DNA from: UBA10677 sp045654245
GTDB taxonomy: Bacteria; Bacillota; Clostridia; Christensenellales; Pumilibacteraceae
NCBI GenBank assembly: GCA_045654245.1
Contig: JAZOMX010000038.1
Location: 1 to 6,941, forward strand
Length of the DNA stretch: 6,941 bases
Reading direction: 5' to 3'
In this document: piece by piece, positions 5,954 to 6,941 of the stretch
How the letters are laid out: every line of letters starts with the position of its first letter
Numbering within the stretch: the first letter of the stretch is position 1
Position numbers and translations under genes: made by a program
Notes under the pieces: generated by a model
What the model was told of the DNA's origin: nothing
The model's database searches: none
What the model saw: the letters and a program-made list of their open reading frames with translations, nothing else

Positions 5954-6026
5954 AAGATATAAGTAGTTATATCTCACATTTCTTCCTTTATAAGAAAACC
6001 GCCCCCGATAAAGAGGCGGTTTTCTC
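5954..6026 (+). ncRNA. Candidate small non-coding RNA downstream of the kinase
   Basis: A promoter (Pho-like box with TATAAT at 5942-5947) predicts a start at about 5954. The transcript would run some 73 nt to the intrinsic terminator at 5993-6025. It would open with a perfect 8-bp hairpin, AGATATAA (5955-5962) / TTATATCT (5967-5974) with GTAG loop. A CU-rich single-stranded linker follows (5975-5992, containing UUCUUCCUUU), and the terminator hairpin ends it. There is no ATG or ribosome binding site in this stretch. A 5' hairpin, pyrimidine-rich linker and terminator are a common small-RNA layout in Gram-positives. The RNA itself is inferred; the stretch could instead be only the 3' untranslated end of the kinase mRNA. 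I do not recognise a known RNA family. Confidence 0.45.
5993..6025. terminator. Bidirectional intrinsic terminator
   Basis: AGAAAACCGCC (5993-6003) and GGCGGTTTTCT (6015-6025) are perfect 11-bp arms around an 11-nt loop. The core is CCGCC/GGCGG, followed on either strand by TTTTCT. It can end transcripts coming from the kinase or the candidate small RNA on the plus strand, and those of the convergent membrane-protein gene (stop at 6046) on the minus strand. Confidence 0.88.
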
Positions 6027-6045
6027 ATATATTCGTATTTTTTCG

Positions 6046-6630
6046 TTAGTCGTAGAACTCCTCAACTTCTTCAGAAAGCATTTTTTCCATTTCTTTTTCG
6101 CCTTGCTTGTCTTCGGAAAGTAGCGTCATAGTGCCGTCGTAAGCGATTTTTCCAGTTTTTATGGCAAAAACTGAAGAAGTTACCGAAAGCGCGATTAGAA
6201 TTAGGATAGCGAGTGAGCCGACGGAGAACTTATATATCATAAGACCGATAATAAGTATGCCGTAAAGAGAGAGAAAAGAAACTAGCCACTTAAACGCCGA
6301 CCAAGTGGAAGAAAAACCTTTCTTAGGAGCGTTTTTTGCAAGGAGCGTTTTATCTAGTTTATAGCGAGTAAGCGAACAAACTAGCGTGTAAATAGCAACT
6401 AGCGTGGAGGCTATTACTAAAAAAACATAGAGAGTTTGCACCGTCGTTGCGAACTTGTTTTTGCTCTCGACTAGAAAAGAAATTGCCGTTTGTTTGATAA
6501 ACATTGTAGCGATTATGAGTGCGAGCGAGCCTAAAATAAAGGTTAATCTAATAAGTTGCAACTTTTTTAGTTCTGTTGCTGGGCGAGAGCATAAGTATTT
6601 TTCTTGGAATTTTTTGTCAATCTTTTTCAT
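6046..6630 (-). CDS. Hypothetical four-helix membrane protein
   Basis: The 194-residue protein is not one I recognise. Counting from the ATG at 6630, it has a basic cytoplasmic N-terminus (MKKIDKKFQEKYL), predicted membrane helices at about 26-54, 63-86, 113-134 and 136-157, a basic loop between helices 2 and 3 (about 88-105), and a strongly acidic C-terminal tail ending EEVEEFYD. This suggests both ends lie inside the cell. No transport, enzyme or signalling motif is visible. The frame is also open upstream to a GTG at 6648, but that codon overlaps the predicted -10 region (6639-6647) and neither start has a ribosome binding site. I prefer the ATG because the only good promoter would start transcription 1-3 nt before it, making a leaderless message. 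It stands alone, divergent from the next gene, and ends at a shared terminator. Confidence 0.82.
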   Translation of the reverse strand: MKKIDKKFQEKYLCSRPATELKKLQLIRLTFILGSLALIIATMFIKQTAISFLVESKNKFATTVQTLYVFLVIASTLVAIYTLVCSLTRYKLDKTLLAKNAPKKGFSSTWSAFKWLVSFLSLYGILIIGLMIYKFSVGSLAILILIALSVTSSVFAIKTGKIAYDGTMTLLSEDKQGEKEMEKMLSEEVEEFYD

Positions 6631-6638
6631 ATATGGTA

Positions 6639-6667
6639 AGTATAGCACGCTTTTACGGTTAAGTAAA
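6639..6667 (-). promoter_or_regulatory. Extended -10 promoter of the four-helix membrane protein
   Basis: On the minus strand, TTTACT (6662-6667) and TATACT (6639-6644) are 17 nt apart, with TGC immediately before the -10 as an extended element. The expected start is near 6631-6633, directly in front of the ATG at 6630. This decides against the GTG at 6648 as the start codon. Confidence 0.7.
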
Positions 6668-6700
6668 GAAAAAAAGGACGGAAAATTTTTTAAAATCCCC

Positions 6701-6728
6701 TTTACAAATAAAAAATATATGGTATAAT
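6701..6728 (+). promoter_or_regulatory. Promoter of the right-edge membrane protein gene
   Basis: TTTACA (6701-6706) and TATAAT (6723-6728) are 16 nt apart, with TGG before the -10 as an extended element. An A/T-rich tract lies upstream (6669-6696) and could act as an UP element. The predicted start is near 6735, about 24 nt before the ATG. Confidence 0.8.
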
Positions 6729-6738
6729 ATTTACAAAT
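6701..6738 (+). repeat. Exact 9-bp direct repeat flanking the -10
   Basis: TTTACAAAT occurs at 6701-6709, covering the -35, and again at 6730-6738, covering the predicted transcription start. The period is 29 bp. It may be a pair of operator sites for a repressor, or a coincidence in AT-rich DNA. Confidence 0.4.
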
Positions 6739-6758
6739 CTTTTAGGAGGGAAATAAAT

Positions 6759-6941
6759 ATGAAATGGTGGAGTAAACAAAGTCGCTTAATGCAGTTGATT
6801 CTTCTACTTATACCCGTTATTAACTGGTTCGTAGAAATCTACGTTAGATGGTCAACCTATTTGCACAAAGGCGGACTAATTAGATTAGTAATCTGCGTAC
6901 TCGTTACGATTCCGTCTGGTATCGTATTCGGCTGGATTGAC
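6759..6941 (+). CDS. Small membrane protein, N-terminal part (runs off right edge)
   Basis: The frame starts at an ATG preceded by AGGAGG (6744-6749) with 9-nt spacing and a good promoter, and it is open to the window end (61 residues seen). The protein starts MKWWSKQSRLMQLILLLIPV. It has one hydrophobic stretch at about 10-28, a short polar and basic segment (YVRWSTYLHKGG), and a second stretch at about 40-60 (LIRLVICVLVTIPSGIVFGW). It therefore looks like a polytopic inner-membrane protein with a basic, probably cytoplasmic N-terminus. No family is recognised and the C-terminus is not visible. Confidence 0.8.
   Translation, partial: MKWWSKQSRLMQLILLLIPVINWFVEIYVRWSTYLHKGGLIRLVICVLVTIPSGIVFGWID

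Noticed and set aside
6455..6727. Plus-strand frame of 90 codons across the membrane-protein gene and the divergent promoters
   Set aside because: It runs through both predicted promoters, overlaps the minus-strand gene, and has no ribosome binding site.

Overview
The window reads as chromosomal DNA of a low-to-moderate GC Gram-positive-type bacterium, most likely a Bacillota/Clostridia lineage. The clues are strong AGGAGG-type ribosome binding sites, many TATAAT and extended -10 promoters, TAA stops on all six genes that end here, and compact gene packing. The exact taxon cannot be read from the sequence. No insertion sequence, CRISPR array, tRNA or rRNA is visible, and the base composition looks even throughout.

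Layout. (1) Positions 2-1522 (+) hold the 3' four-fifths of htpG, the bacterial Hsp90 chaperone; its N-terminal ATPase domain lies off the left edge. (2) A compact hairpin at 1524-1558 ends htpG and, on the other strand, the convergent operon at 1560-3549. (3) That minus-strand operon has a near-consensus promoter (3583-3611), an aldo/keto reductase and, 10 bp later, an unrecognised protein with a Cys-rich tip and TPR-like C-terminus. (4) Divergent from it, a two-component system runs on the plus strand: an OmpR/PhoB-family response regulator (3762-4424) and a membrane histidine kinase (4430-5890), 5 nt apart. (5) A 155-bp gap downstream of the kinase is unusually dense in signals: a hairpin, an element close to the E. 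coli Pho-box consensus placed 10 nt upstream of a perfect TATAAT, two inverted repeats and a bidirectional terminator, with no ORF. (6) A four-helix membrane protein follows on the minus strand (6046-6630). Its only clear promoter places the transcript start almost on the ATG. (7) The start of a small membrane protein (6759 onward, +) runs off the right edge.

The most interesting reading concerns the two-component system. An array of 11-bp units lies upstream of the regulator gene, and a second, better box of the same type lies just downstream of the kinase. In both places the units are in the same register to a TATAAT. This suggests that the regulator controls its own operon and a short (about 73 nt) non-coding RNA encoded immediately after the kinase. 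The RNA would consist of a 5' hairpin, a CU-rich single-stranded linker and a terminator hairpin. The boxes, promoters and hairpins are seen directly. The phosphate-type (PhoB-like) assignment and the RNA itself are inference.
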